Shown: piece by piece, positions 46,811 to 62,200 of the stretch
How the letters are laid out: the number at the start of each line of letters is the position of its first letter
Numbering within the stretch: position 1 is the stretch's first letter
Source: Melastoma dodecandrum
Lineage: Eukaryota > Streptophyta > Magnoliopsida > Myrtales > Melastomataceae
Assembly: GCA_029817715.1 (NCBI GenBank)
Contig: JARUPY010000190.1
Location: 1,922,001-1,986,000, forward strand
Reading direction: 5' to 3'
Length of the DNA stretch: 64,000 nt
The notes under the pieces: model-generated
The model's database searches: none
What the model was told of the DNA's origin: nothing
What the model saw: the letters and a program-made list of their open reading frames with translations, nothing else
Program-made: the position numbers and the translations under genes

Positions 46811-48265
46811 TTACTTTTCCACATTATTGTGGTAAGTTTTGAGATAGTCGATGAACTTGGCAAGGTAACCTTGATGCAGCTCCATGTCCGCGAAGATATT
46901 AGCGTGCTCCCGAGCCCGAGCTCCGATCGTCTCCGATTCCATTGCCTCCTTCAGTGCCCCTGCAATCGCCTCCCCTGTGTAACTGCCGTCCTTGTCGCAG
47001 ACCTCTACCTCCACTGCCAGACCTTTTTCCACCAGGAGCTTCGCTAGCAGTGGTTGGTCGATGACGAGCGGCATCGCCACTAGTCGGTGCCCGAATCGGA
47101 GCATCTCGACGATGGAGCTCCACCCGCTGTGAAACAGGCACCCGCCAATGGATGGGTGGGCCAGCACAAGGCTCTGCATTACCCAGCCTATGTGCACCCT
47201 CCCGACCGATGATGTCCGCTGGGAAAAACCCCCTGGGAGTATTTCGTTGACTGATGCAGCAGTGGTTGCCCAGACTGGTTTGCTTAGTACCCAGAGGAAG
47301 GGAATCTCCGATAACTCCAGTCCACGGGCTATCTCCTGAACTTGTTCCTTGCTTATTCTGCTTTCGGTGCCAAATGTGACGAACACCACGGACTTCTCCT
47401 TCCTCTCGTTGAGCCAGTCGAGCAGGTCCCTGTCACTGTCCTGCTTCGGCTGATCCATAGATGCATTTGGCGGAAGCAGGCCGAGCGGAATCACTGGCTT
47501 GCCCATGAGCTTACGTGCTACTTCAAGATAAGGACCTTCAAATTCATAACAACTTCGTATAGCCACGAAGTCACAGCACATTAGCATATCGGCCAGCCTC
47601 CGGGCATCACTTGTTCCCGAGGCATTCACGCCGTAAAAGCCAGCGAGCACCCAGGGTGCCTCATGGGGACGGTACGCGACAAGGGACGAGAACCCAAGCC
47701 AGGGTGGCGGAGACGTCAGCCCCTCGGGGGAAGACCTCAGCCGCCTCTTGCTCTCCCCCACAAGATCATCTGGGGAGCCAAAGAAGGCAAAGGTCGACGC
47801 GTTGAAGACTGAGAAGAGCCCTACAGGGATGCCGCGTTTGTGTGCAACCTCACAAGCCCAGGGGCTGGCAAAGTCAAGGATCATGAAGCCAACAGGGGAT
47901 CGGTCGAGGAACTCTGCCAAGGGCTTGCAGAGGAGGTCAGATGCAGCCTTTAGGAACTGTACGTGATCGAACGGCAAGTCCAACGTGGATTCCCCCTCGA
48001 GGACGTTGCCTTTGCCGTTGCGGGGTGTCTCAGGAAACTCAAGGGGGACCATCTCGAGGACACCCGGGGGGAGGTCAGAGGGAGGGGGAGGAAGGCGTCG
48101 GAGGTTCCCGGAGGTGGAGAGGTAGGAGACACGGACTGCGCCGGAGCGGGCGAGGGCAACGGAGAGGTTGAAAAAGGGGAGCATGTGGCCGAAAGCCAAG
48201 TACGGGAGCATCGCTACATGGATCCGCTCCACCACCACCTCCACCTCCTCCTGTTGAATTGCCAT
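46811..48265 (-). CDS. UDP-glycosyltransferase, UGT91-like, 484 aa, intronless
   Basis: This soluble enzyme transfers a sugar from a UDP-sugar to a small molecule. It has a single exon of 484 codons, normal for plant family 1 UGTs. The N-terminal acceptor domain has the catalytic His in YLAFGHMLPFFNLSVALA (residue 27) and the partner Asp region ILDFASPWA. The C-terminal PSPG box (about 355-400) contains HPSIGGCLFHSGWSSIVE and ends in DQ, the donor-binding signature; its start is GWVMQSLVLAH, where most UGTs have W-x-P-Q, so Pro is Met here. FGHMLPF and FGTESRIS with IARGLELSEIPFLWVL point to family 91, which includes 1,2-rhamnosyl and glucosyl transferases that extend sugars on flavonoids, terpenoids or saponins. 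The real acceptor cannot be told from sequence. Confidence 0.9.
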   Translation of the reverse strand: MAIQQEEVEVVVERIHVAMLPYLAFGHMLPFFNLSVALARSGAVRVSYLSTSGNLRRLPPPPSDLPPGVLEMVPLEFPETPRNGKGNVLEGESTLDLPFDHVQFLKAASDLLCKPLAEFLDRSPVGFMILDFASPWACEVAHKRGIPVGLFSVFNASTFAFFGSPDDLVGESKRRLRSSPEGLTSPPPWLGFSSLVAYRPHEAPWVLAGFYGVNASGTSDARRLADMLMCCDFVAIRSCYEFEGPYLEVARKLMGKPVIPLGLLPPNASMDQPKQDSDRDLLDWLNERKEKSVVFVTFGTESRISKEQVQEIARGLELSEIPFLWVLSKPVWATTAASVNEILPGGFSQRTSSVGRVHIGWVMQSLVLAHPSIGGCLFHSGWSSIVEMLRFGHRLVAMPLVIDQPLLAKLLVEKGLAVEVEVCDKDGSYTGEAIAGALKEAMESETIGARAREHANIFADMELHQGYLAKFIDYLKTYHNNVEK

Positions 48266-49798
48266 TTCCTTTCCGAATGGTTGCTGTTCACTCTTTTGGC
48301 TGAGCTACTAAAAGAGAACAACACACTACGAATAAACACACGCACACACCATGTCCGACGCAGCAACATATATATTAGAGCTCGCCTTGTTTAAATGCAA
48401 AGTGGGCTCCTCCCATAAGAGCACTAAACTTCTTCGTGGCCATTTCCCTGTCGCGAAAATATTTTGGCCCCGTTTTTACACATTTTTAAAAATTTTAAAA
48501 TAATATCATAAATTCTATTTTTATAAGGACGATTTTTTTTTACGGAAGTTAGCCTTTTATTATTTCTAAAATAACTCGGGTTTTTTCGAGATACTTATGT
48601 TAAAAATAAAAATATATAATATGTCGTACTTTTACCTAACAATTCGCGGTGAAAGATGTTTTATTAAATACCATGGACAATTCATGAATCGCGAGGGGGT
48701 GAATCACGTTGGCTAGCCGACGTTGTACTCGTCGTCCCTACGATAATAATGTCCGAGGAAGACATCGCGCTGTTTTTCCCAAGGACAGCCCGCTCTGCAT
48801 TTAATTCTAAGCGGTGGGCGAATGAATGCATATGACTCATGGCATGGCATGGACACCATGGAGCCCCATAAAATTTAATTCATGTCAAATTGATTACAAC
48901 TTTATTTAGATTAATTAACATATGAGTAATCGTATAATCTGCTAGTTCTTGTTCGTACGTCATTCTATTTTTTTTTTCCTTTCTCGATTTGTGTATGGGA
49001 AGATGTGGAAAGAAAAAAATAAAACAACCCAAAATTGGGGATATGGGGTGTCGGTCGTGAAATGTAGGCCTCATGGTCATGAGTAGTTGCTTTTCAATTT
49101 TCCATTATTTCCCCAAGAATACGTGGCTACCTTTTGACAAATTTGTATTTGAACGGTGAAGAATCTTTCCCACTTTAAAGGTACTAATTTTTTAAATTTC
49201 GTAAATAATATTCTGATTTTGATATTTCAGGACTTCACGTCTCCGCTGTCTTTAACTTCGTTTTATAAAAATCGAGTTTATAAAAAAAAAAACATCAAAA
49301 ATTTTTAGGTGACCCGAATTCGATTTCTAAAAAATCGAGTTTCTTAAGACAACTGGTATTTTACTCCTAACCACAACTCAACTCGAGCTCGAAACATTAT
49401 TTCGGAAATTTTAAAGCCAAATAACGACCCTCTTTACGAAAATAGCCTAACTTCGTGACAAACAATCCATCGTCACCCGATGAATAATGCCCACAGGAGT
49501 CCCGGGCCTAGTAATAGGCTACTCCCCGCGGATGCCGTGACCTGTGTGCCTTCCCCAAGGATCCATGGAACAAACGTTCTCTGGTTATATAAGAGATTGT
49601 AAGCATATATTGATCAGAGATCTCATCCGGCATTCCCAAATACTATACATCTATTAGAATCAAAGCCCCAGGGGGATCCGAAATCGAACCTCGTTTGACA
49701 AGCGAGCATCTGAAATGGACTGCATTCAATTACATCATCTTAAGGATCCTAAACCCGTACCAGGACTACGAAGGAGGAGAGCGGTCAGGATGGTCGTC
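48266..49798. other. Intergenic between UGT91-like and MPK4-like genes
   Basis: The left part is the UGT promoter, with a weak TATA-like TAATATATATG near 48366-48376 on the minus strand. The rest is AT-rich with no gene recognised. The final part (about 49560-49798) is probably the MPK 3' UTR. Confidence 0.4.
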
Positions 49799-52234
<2,436 letters not shown>

Positions 52235-55200
52235 CGCCCGGCGGTCCTCGGGGAGGGTTGAGTTAGTCGCTTGCCGTTGACTTTGACTTGCCTTCTCCTT
52301 TCTCTTATGAGCGAGGAGTTGTTTGGTGAATCGAGTTCCTATTTGAGGGTAAAAATGGTAAAAAGGTCAGGGTGGAGCTAAAGTCGGTGATTCTGCTGCA
52401 ATGCCGGCGAGCCGTACCAAAATTAACTGGCTATAGAGGGAGTATCTCGTTTAACTTACGGTAATTCGGATGCTCTTTAGGCTTCCGACGTAGGACTCAT
52501 CCTTCCTCGTAGTCATCCTTACTGTAATTTTCATTTCTTGTTAAGACAAGCATCTTAGTGCCTTCTACGTGTATAGCGACCATCAAGCAACTGCTAAACA
52601 TTCGACCAAGGCACCTCGTACGTGTGCCGACATCGAGGATCGGCAGCAGAGTAACAGCTCCCAGACCTTATGACGGGTTGCTCGCCATGAATGTAGTGAC
52701 TTGTGCTTTCCCGTCGAGTCTTCTCACAGATGAGGGGAAGCTCAAAGGGGTGAAGAAGAAGAAGAAGTCCATGAAACAAAACTTTTTGTTATGTAAGATT
52801 TAGTCAGCCCCAAGCGCCTCATCATATAGAAAGCAAACATTGATCAGATATCCATCCATCCACACAGGCAAAAGATCTCAATAACATAATGGGCCTAGAA
52901 GCCCGCCTGACAGGCCGTCTAGAAGCCCGTCTGACCTTAAACCAAGGGCCATGGAGTTGTATGCTAACTAATACAAAAGCCTCCGCTTACCCCTTCCTTG
53001 CCTTACAGCTAATGCCTTCACATAACGCGTGTTATGGGAGAGGGATAGCCGCAGAGCTAACTACACCGCCGGACACGGGACGTAGTCGTCTGTCATAGGC
53101 AAGCACATTGAGCGGCAACGTCCCTGTGATCGCCACAACCCACGAAATAGTTATAGTTCCTAGTTTGGCGAAAGGTCACTATTAGGGCCGTTTCGATAAG
53201 ATAAACTAAGCCTCGAGCATTGTTGTCTTGTGTCGTCGCGGGTGGAAATGTTGACCACTTGGCAGGATTCTTGACCCGACTGTTTGGTTTTTGCGTTCCT
53301 ACACATGTGCTCTTGCTTCGCCTTTACTCTGCCCGTGTTACGTCTTATTCTGTGCTTTTATGAGGGTGACGAGGCATGGAGTCGGATTCCACTATCATCT
53401 GCTCATTTCCCGCTAGTTATCTTTCTCTAGTTTGGCCAAACCCGCGACAAAAATGACGTTAATGTCCACGCGTGTTACGCGCCGTGTCATCGATCGGATG
53501 CCGATATGGACATGGTTCAGCCCCTTAAAACAAAAGCAAAGAAAACCTCCCGACCAAGCTGCCGACGAGGCCCGCGTGTCCGAAAGGCTCTATTCAGGCT
53601 TTGTTTTAATCGGAGTCATAAATGCGGTGGTATTGGTGTTAGGTCGGTTGGGATTGACAAGTCTTATACAAATGCAAGAAGATTAAATTCAAGAGAGCTT
53701 TGATTTACGATCGAGAGGACAAGAAAGAAACGTGGGCAACTCTAACTCTTTGACCGAACTGGAATTTTACAAGGGGGGGAATCAAACAAAAGCCCCAAGT
53801 TTGACTAAAGTGAAAAACTTCCCGATTGATGGCGGCGGCGGCTGAAGGCGGCCGCCATTCTTCTCCTGCATTAGAATCTCTTCGAATTGCAGATGCTTGC
53901 CGTTGGAGACTTTGATTAAATTTGTTTAAATGATTTGATTTCTCGTGTGTGTGTGTGTGTTGGGGGGGTTGGCTCAAAAGGGACGACGCTGGCGTGTCAT
54001 GTTGACTTTATCGCCACTTTGGTACATCCTAATTCTTCATCACATTACATCTGTCCCTATCCCAGAATTGACCTCCCTTCGTCTTGTCTAAGCATTGGAC
54101 CTACAGCTTTAGGGTTTCATTTATGGGTTTTGGTTCTTTTGGGTGATATATATCATTGAAAACCTCACTCACAAAGTTCCAGGCATATGTTATAGAGTTC
54201 TTACTCTTGTGTGGTACCTGCATGGCCATATGCACGTAAAAGGTCCAACCCTTTACCTAATTGCTAATTTTTAAGTGTCGATAAATTTAAACGTAAAATC
54301 TGACGTAATACAGAGTTAGATTCGTGATGGTATAAAATCGATTCACCTGACAGGAGTACTCCCGGAATGTTTTCCTTCGAGTTTTCCTCGGGTTAGGAAG
54401 GGAAGTAAAAGTTGGGTTTGGTCATGGAAGGCTTAACCGGGGGAGGCATCATTATCTTGTTACTGTTGGAAGATTAAGACATCGTGGTAATGAAGAGTTG
54501 GTCGAATGTCTCTCTACTACTTCCACATCCGTCAGGCGTCGAGCTAACATTTGGTTTGTGCCGAAGCTCTTTTCCATAGTTGGGGCACAAGACGATGGTT
54601 TATCTAGATTTCCACCCCATTTGGGAAAAATCATGGCCAAGGCCTACTTTAACCAGATAGGGGCATGGCATAATGTCGATATGCGCCACTTTTATTTGGT
54701 ACAACCTATATTATCTTTACGTCGGATAGGCATTATGTGGGTGTTGAATGGTGCAAACCCAAGCCTCACATCGGAAAGATTGGAGCTTACAAGTTAGTAT
54801 ATAAGTCTAAGCGGGCAACTCCCTCTACAGTCAATTGATTTTAGAGTAGAACCCCACTGAACTTGTATGCTAGACTTGGGGAATGAGCCGGTACTAATGA
54901 GTCGTGTACGTATTTTCTGTAATGTTACATCATTCGTGGAAAAGGACGAAGATCAAATTGCATAAAGGACGAGAGATCGGGCCACCTTCATGCGTTGAAG
55001 GTTTTGAAAAGAGTGGAATAATATATTGGGACCATTTTTCGCTTGCGTTTGTGGGCGGATGATGATGATGTCCGCTAGTGTTTGCACTCGGCAAATAATT
55101 TCTCAGTTGCATTTGCTACCCTGTCGACCCTCGACTTTTGTTGCACGATATTGTCCGCTCCATAATCACGCGACATATGTAACGAAATCGTCGTGTTATA

Positions 55201-55854
55201 GCGTTAATAATGCTTACATACTTTTGTTAGTTGCACCTAAAGTTAAAGAACATCCCCAAACTAATGCGTCATTAGTTAGATGAGAAATAAATTTAGAATT
55301 CTATTAGTAAAGAAATCAACACTCTTTATCCGCAACACAGAACAAGTTGTGGTAGGTTTCTTCTTCTTACATTGGCAATTCATGCCTTTTGCTCTTTCTT
55401 TCTTCCTCCTCCTCCATCTCCTCCATTATTACAACCTTAAAACTCAAAGCGACAATCGAGGGATGGTCCTCCTCCTCCTGATCGACATCCCGGCTCACCA
55501 TTTTCACTCCCCTATCGCTTTCATTCTAAACCGATTCGGATTCTCATGAGTGGCCCTGATCCACCACCACCAACCTTTTGGTACAATTTACTTGGCACCC
55601 ATCTCTCATTCAAGTAAACAATTATTACCCCACCACCCAAATCGAATTTTGTAAGTCCTATGGGACATGATGAGTGCTCGTATTAAGCTTAATGTGTGCA
55701 CTATTATATTAAGCTTTTGTCAGAAATATTTCTCCTCCTTTTCTCTTTTTCCTCTCTCACCTCATCCCTCTCCTCCCTCCACCCCCCACCAAACTCTTTC
55801 CTCAACATTCCTTCTCACATAAAGAAATCCTGCTTTGGATCTCCGCCACCACCC
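52235..55854. other. Gene-free stretch between MPK4-like (-) and HIPP (+) genes
   Basis: Both genes point outward, so the promoters lie at the two ends. No protein family is recognised in the short frames (for example 53432-53703 and 54498-54797). A (GT)n run lies at 53945-53960. Confidence 0.4.
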
Positions 55855-56878
55855 ATGAAGGTATGTGTGTTCTCTTTGCTCTTTATTCCTCCTCTTCATG
55901 GGTTTGATTCCCCTTGGAAAAAGAAGTTCTCCTTTTGGGCCCCCACATTCCTTGGATGATTTCCTCAATGGTGGGTCAGTAGCCATTTTGTAGTCGTAGA
56001 TCCACGAGTTGATGATGGATGGTATTCCGAACCGTGGTGTTTGCAGAAGCTGGTATTGAGGTTGGAATTAGAAGATGGTAAAGCCAAGCAGAAGGCCATG
56101 AGGACTGTCTCCACCCTCCAAGGTTTGTTTTGGTTCGGGTGATTGAATAAGAAAAAGAAAACAGAGTCCTCTGCTTTTTTTTTTTGTTTACGGTCCTCGA
56201 AGGTTCGGCGATCCGAATGTCTCTGTTTTGGTGGCTTGAACAGGGATCGATTCGATCGCGATGGATATGAAAGAGAAGAAGATGACGGTGATCGGGACGG
56301 TGGACCCGGTCCACGTGGTGAGCAAGCTTAGGAAGTTTTGGCTCGCGAATATCATCACGGTTGGGCCAGCGAAGGAGCTGGAGAAGAAGGAGGAGCCGAA
56401 GCCGGCGCCTGCAGCGGCCGCGCCAGCGGCAGAGGAAGGGAAGAAGGAGGAAGGGAAGAAGGAAGAGGGGAAGAAGGAGGAAGGGAAGGAAGAGGGAGGC
56501 GGCAAGAAGGAGGAAGGCAAGGGAGAGGAAAAGAAGGAAGAGGGGAAGAAGGAAGGCGGCGGCGGCGGCGGGAAGAAGGAAGAGGGGGGTGGAGAAGGAG
56601 GCGGAGGTGGGAAAAAGGAAGAAGGGGAGGCAGCCCGGAAGAAGCCTCCGCAGATGATGCCGCAGCCGATACCGGAGCACCTGCTGGAGATGGTCAGGGC
56701 AAGGCAATACAATCCTTACATGGGGAATTACCCTCCTTACATGGCAATGGCTAACCCTTACATGAACCACCACCAACCCCAGATGCACCCCCAGATGTAC
56801 CACCAGATGCACCACCCCCAGCCTACTTACTATGTGCAGAGTGTTGAGGAGAACCCAAATGGGTGCACCATCTTTTAG
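55855..56878 (+). CDS. HIPP: Heavy-metal-associated isoprenylated plant protein (HIPP), 238 aa, 3 exons
   Basis: Exons: 55855-55860 (only Met-Lys), 56047-56122, 56244-56878; all GT-AG, in phase. The N-terminal HMA fold spans about residues 1-72 ([20 protein letters not shown], then [20 protein letters not shown], then VVSKLRKFW). The usual metal-binding M-x-C-x-x-C is absent, so it probably does not carry metal in the classic way; Cys-free HMA domains are known in this family. A Glu/Lys/Gly-rich low-complexity linker (about 77-155) is followed by PPQMMPQP and a Met/His/Tyr/Pro-rich tail ([14 protein letters not shown]), and by the prenylation box Cys-Thr-Ile-Phe. The tail could bind metal, but that is speculation. 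A 6-bp first coding exon is typical of HIPP genes. Antisense frames over the GA-rich linker are artefacts. Confidence 0.92.
56430..56640 (+). repeat. Purine-rich imperfect tandem repeat encoding Glu/Lys/Gly linker
   Basis: Multiple variants of GGAAGGGGAAGAAGGAAGAG, about 15-18 bp each, encode EGKKE-type units in the HIPP protein. Almost every base on the plus strand is A or G, so length is likely to vary between alleles. Confidence 0.8.
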
Positions 56879-59758
56879 ATATTTTTCTTAAAAGAAATAA
56901 TTTTGGGGGGTGATCAGTCAGTAAGTCATGAAGAGGGTTATTCTGAGTGGGGCTGGTTTTTGGAGTGATTTTGTATATAAACAAGAAGAAGAGAGGCATG
57001 TGGCATTTTATTAAAGATAGTAATCCTCCTCCAACCCCATGGTGGTCCATTCGTACAATGGTGGTTGCTTTCCCATCTCAATGTCCCAATTTCATGTTCT
57101 TTTCCAAAACTTTGCTTTGCTGATGATGTTATTCCCCCCTTTTAGCATGGAAGGTTCTTGTTTTTAAGCAATTGTGTTGTTTTTTAGAGTTTTTGTGGCT
57201 GTAATTGTACCAAATCAAACTGGTTTGCACTTGGAAAAGGGGGATAAGACCTTGGCATTGGCATTGGCATTACCTCAGGAAAGCCAAAGGCTTGTCCGAA
57301 CAAAAGGGAAAATAAAAAATGAGGTTTGCCTTTATTTGGAATTGGAGAGATGGGTTTGGCTCAATCATGCTTTGTGAGATTCCTCTTTGTATGTGGTCTC
57401 TCTTATCTGCCTTCTTCATGCTAAAAAGTCCTAATCGTTTTGGCAAGAACCTCCACCGCCCTTTCACTGTTCATTTTGTCATGTATTTGGGTGAGATGAC
57501 ATGTACTTTGTCCGAAAGAGAGGTGGTGTGGCAAGGTAAGAGGAGATGGGAGGTTGGGGGGAGTGATTGAGAACACCCATTATGGTTGTGGAAGGGTTCA
57601 TTCGTATGAAAAGATGAAAAAGCTCAACAGGGACAGGGTCCCACGAAGTAACTGATAATATATGAATTCTATTAATAAATGACGACGAAAGATGTATTAC
57701 GATAAAAGGAAAAAGCTTACGCCCATGAAAATGCAAAAATAATTAAAAACTGAAACGATGAAGACGCCGTAGACTTGGTACTGATGCCGTACACTTGGGA
57801 CGAGTACGATGGAATATGATCTCATGTAGTGGATGGGAATGTGAACGTGAATATGGACGATGGTTTGGTGAAGAGATGATTTGGACACACGTAGGAAGTT
57901 GGAAAGACAAACAATGCACTTTTGGCCGAATGTATGTTGTTTAAAGAAAATGTTACTTCCTTTTATATTAAATCTGATATCCTGAGACGGAAGCCACCAT
58001 TTTCTGATTTTCCTCCATCATTTTAAATCATGAGGACGTGGTTTCTCTAATTAATTTACAAGAATTTCGAAATCAAAATCTTTCATGATCTTTATAGACC
58101 CGACCTTAACGACTTTACCTCCGTAGACCGGGTCTTCGATTCCAATGACTTGGTCTACTCTGTTTCCTCTAGCTTAGTAGACTCGACCCATTATATTCTC
58201 CTTACTCTCTATATATCAATCTAATAAATTTTAGGTCCGAATACGTAGACTTATTATTAGGCCCGAGATTTTCTACCGTGTCAACGGAACACACGTTGGC
58301 CTGCTCTCCTTGGGAGTTTGATTAGGACCCCATCTTGTAATCATTGCTCAAATGAAACAAGGTTCAGACTCCATGGCGATTGAGGTTTTGATTCTCATTG
58401 GTGGGGGGGGCGGGGGCATCATTAGCACTGACTCCTACAAGTGGATTAGAGGATTAAAATTGCAATAATTGATTGTTTTGGGGCACCAAGGCACAGACTT
58501 CATTCTATAATACCAGGAACTTCTCATCTGTGTGAGTGTGTTTGCCCTCACAAGGCACAGTGAGAAAGGCACTACACCCTGAATACATTTCAGACATGAA
58601 TTAGCCATACTTTGTCCCTTGCCCAGAAGATTCTTCAATTCGAATGATGGTGCTACATTACTGCCTGAAATAGTTTTCTGGGCAAGTTGCATGTGGTGGA
58701 TGACAAGGACTAAATTCAGCCTTTGTCCCTCTCCCTCTCCCCACATGATGGTTTGTTCATAGGACAGTAAAACTAGCATGCAATAACAGCAGAATTGGAG
58801 ACCCCATCATGTTCATTAATAATATATTACGTCAATTAGTAACATGTTTAATGCCTTTTTGTAAAAAAATAATTGATTAGATTATTGAAACAAAAGGTAC
58901 TCTTCTTTTTTCTCTCTTCTTGGGTATCATGTCCCATTAGATGCCGAGCTGTAAAGGCACAAGATTTGAAGTCCCAATTGTACTACTGGATTCTGTATCT
59001 CATGCTTAAAAGAAAGTGAAAAATCTGGCTCACTTTTTTTCAAACCCTTTTCTTTTTATTTAAACAAAATAACTCCAAACTCCCGTACCTCGGTTTTCCA
59101 AGTGAATCACATCTTAGGGCCCTCGAAATGGGTGTCTTATTAAGGCATCCAATCCCCACCCCCAAATTAAAATTAGGGAAAAGTTCATGTCAGTGGCTCA
59201 AACTTTAAGGTAACTTGTAAGTATTTTGAAGTATCCAAGAAGAAAAGGAATTTGTTTATCCTCCCACGTTGGTGTGATTCTAACATTAAGTTAAAGCCCA
59301 TTGAAAGCATGATCAATGTAATGTATGTACCTTAATGAAGGGAAATCTTTGATCCATCGGTAGTATCGAGATCGGACTTTTGAGCTTAACGAGGTTAGAT
59401 CATTGGGCCGATGTGTTAGCGGATTATTGGGCCTCGGCCCAAGTTTGTCTGAACATGATTTCCTCATGCAAGAGAGAACAAATTATTAAGCATACAAATT
59501 TTACATTTCTTTAGGCCATAATGCATCATGACCCAGAAAACAGATAAATCCCAAACACAAAAGGGATTGGATTCCTTACAAATCGAACTGATTTACTACT
59601 AGTAAGTTCCACTAAAAAAAGAGAGATCAGATCACCCTTAGTATCAGAAGTGATGAAACAAAAGAACAAAGTAAACAAATAACAATCATGTTTAAATCAA
59701 CCAACTAAGATAATGCTTCTCTTTTTAGGGGGGCCCAATCCCCCTAATGATTGATGTC
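56879..59758. other. Intergenic between convergent HIPP and ACS genes, no gene recognised
   Basis: About 2.9 kb. The left end holds the HIPP 3' UTR and the right end that of ACS. The 58435-58779 frame on the minus strand has no recognisable features. A G-rich run lies near 58404-58416. Confidence 0.4.
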
Positions 59759-62096
59759 TTAATTCCTGGCCCTGACAAGGGGAGAGCGAGGAGACATCAT
59801 GTCAGGAGAAGACATGGTGGTCAGGATGTTGTTGTTCTCATCGTACCTCAATGGTTTCAGGCTCAGCCTCAGTATCTTGTTCCCGCCCCACTTCCTCTTC
59901 TTCTCCCCGTCTCCGTACCTCTTCGACACGAACGCCCTTATCCTCCCCAATGCGACATCTGCAGTCCCTTCCTCCATGTTCGCGAAGCATACCCTGAAGA
60001 ACCCCGGCTCAGGGCACCCGAAGGATGAACCCGGGGAGACGTTCAGCCTTACGTCATGCACGATCACCCTCCACAGCCTCATCTCCTCCTCGAAGGTCTG
60101 CTCCTTGAGGAAGTGCCGGAGATCCATCCAGAAGAACAACCCAGCGTTTCCCTGCAGGCATCCTATGCCGACCTCCCCGAGTGCCCGCACGAACTTCCTG
60201 TGCCGGGCACGGAGCCGCCGCGGGCTCTCTTCCAGGAACTTCTCAACGAATTTCTCGTCGGAGAGCATCGAGGCCACCAGGAGCTGGGTCTGGGACGAAA
60301 CAAGACCGAAGCTCGACATCTTCCGCGCGATGCTGACCACTGTGTTGTTATACGAGTATATCACCCCGACCCGGAACCCAGGCAGGCCCATGTCCTTGGA
60401 CAGGCTATAGATGATGTGGACCAAATTAGGGTCGCAACACTCCACCTCATGCATAACCTCCGATACGCTAGTAAACTCCGGGGACGAGAAAACGGTCGCC
60501 GAGTAGATCTCGTCGCAGACAAGGTGGATTTTCTTGCGGGAAGTGAACTCTAACAGTTCCCTTAAGGATGTCCTGTCCAAGGTTGTCCCTAGCGGGTTTG
60601 ATGGGTTGGTTAGGATTAATCCCTTGACGTTAACGCCGGATTCGACGGCTTCCTCATACGCCGCTTCGAGTTCGGGCAACGTCAACTGGAAGTTATTGGA
60701 GCTTTTGCAGTTGATAGGGATGAGTTGGACCCTAGTTCTCCATCTGACGTCCCTGTTGAATCTGCATACACGGTTCATGATAAAATATCACGTATCGACA
60801 ATGTGACACCAATTTTAGAGAAATATTTCAACGAGCAAAACTTTCCCATATTATGAAAACTCAAATCTCACATTAATTTATTTAGAGCCAATTGACTTGC
60901 CAGGCTGGGGAAACGACCGGTCCTAATAATTTAACGGAACGGCTAAGCTATTGTAGTAACGAATGACCACGGAGTTGCATTTGGTCTAAATTTCAAAACG
61001 TCAAAAGGGGACAACATTGTCTGATGGGTCCCAAAGTCTTCTCCTATGTATTTCATCTTGGGTTGGAGATTAGAAATATCGGGACTTTGCCATCGACCAT
61101 GCAATTTTATCAAAATAAATTGAACTCAATGTTTATCCTTAATTCCGTTGAATATATTTGTGGTCCGTGTATAATAACACCCCAAAAGATAAACATGGGT
61201 GGGACCACGATTTTGGAGCTTCGTCGTGACTAATTCGGATAGGAAATTTAGGTAGACTATAATGGGTGGGTCTTTCAACATGACCGGATGAAAGTACATG
61301 GTAGGTTTCGTGCTATATGTAAGGTTCACCTTAGGGAAATCACATAAGTAAGATATTACAAAATTGTTAGCGTGGAATGAATTCTAAAGTATGTGTTTAT
61401 ATTATTCTAGATGTACTTAGGATTGCATGAAATATTTTTTATTTTGATTACTTACGCTGGATAGTAGGGTGAAGGAACGAGGAATGAGTCTCCAGGGTCG
61501 GCCAGGCAGAACACGAGTGTCTCGCAAGCACCGGTGCACCCACCGCTCATCACTATTCGATCAGAGTCAAACTCCGCCCTTCCACTGCGGATCCTCGTCA
61601 TGAATCTTGCGATAGCCTGAGATGAAGTAGTAACTATCTTAGCATTCAGACAAGATTGGAGGTCAGTTTCGACAGGCTAAGAGGTGGCGTACTTGTCTGA
61701 ATTCGGGCAGGCCATGGTAGTCCTGAAAGTTGGCGATGCTCGAGAAGTTCTCGACCCCTTCAGCTGTGCAAATGGATGCTTTTGGGTTGCTCTTCATCCA
61801 GTCCTCTATAAGGTCGAAGCAAAGCTGCATGATAACAGCAAATCCAATGGTCAAAATTTTACGAAATACCATCGGTCCGAATCATCGAAACCGGAGGAAA
61901 TAACGATGGTACTAACTCCGTTCTCGGAAAGACCCATCTGAATGACTCCATCTGGGTTTTGAGCAGGATGAAAAGGGTTTTCCTCGTACGCTTTCAACCC
62001 ATCAAAATAAGGCGAGTCCTCTCCATGCCTTCCGTCCGTCGCGATCTTCGACAGAACAGCACCTAAACCATTTCCGCCATCCTTTGGTATCCCCAT
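59759..62096 (-). CDS. ACS: 1-aminocyclopropane-1-carboxylate synthase, type I (ACS2/ACS6-like), 491 aa, 4 exons
   Basis: ACC synthase converts S-adenosylmethionine to ACC, the usual rate-limiting step of ethylene synthesis, in the cytosol, with PLP as cofactor. Exons on the minus strand: 62096-61917, 61824-61693, 61616-61456, 60761-59759, phases consistent, 491 codons. Motifs in order: [68 protein letters not shown], and [14 protein letters not shown] with PLP Lys about 280. The C-terminus has LRLSLKPL, a CDPK-type Ser site, and three Ser-Pro sites ([16 protein letters not shown]), the signature of type I enzymes stabilised by MPK3/MPK6 phosphorylation. One oddity: the conserved ENQ before LCFDLIE reads ENG at the exon 1 border, where the donor is GGA|GTTAGT. 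A TATA box lies 97 bp upstream. Confidence 0.93.
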
Positions 62097-62192
62097 CGGC
62101 CGGGCAGGTGAACAAACGCCTCTGAAATGTGAATGTTAAGACTGGATTGGACGTGTATGGAGTTAGAATTCGGGGAACGGCGAGATCACCCC

Positions 62193-62200
62193 TATTTATA
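62193..62200 (-). promoter_or_regulatory. Probable TATA box of the ACS gene
   Basis: TATAAATA on the minus strand, within CTTTTATAAATAGGGG, 97 bp upstream of the ATG at 62096. Confidence 0.65.

Noticed and set aside
54498..54797. 99-codon plus frame
   Set aside because: No family resemblance, no splice partners, and surrounded by non-coding AT-rich DNA.
55976..56815. 279-codon and 174-codon antisense frames over the HIPP gene
   Set aside because: They come from the purine-rich linker read backwards (Leu/Pro/Ser runs); the plus strand has the real spliced gene with a CaaX box.
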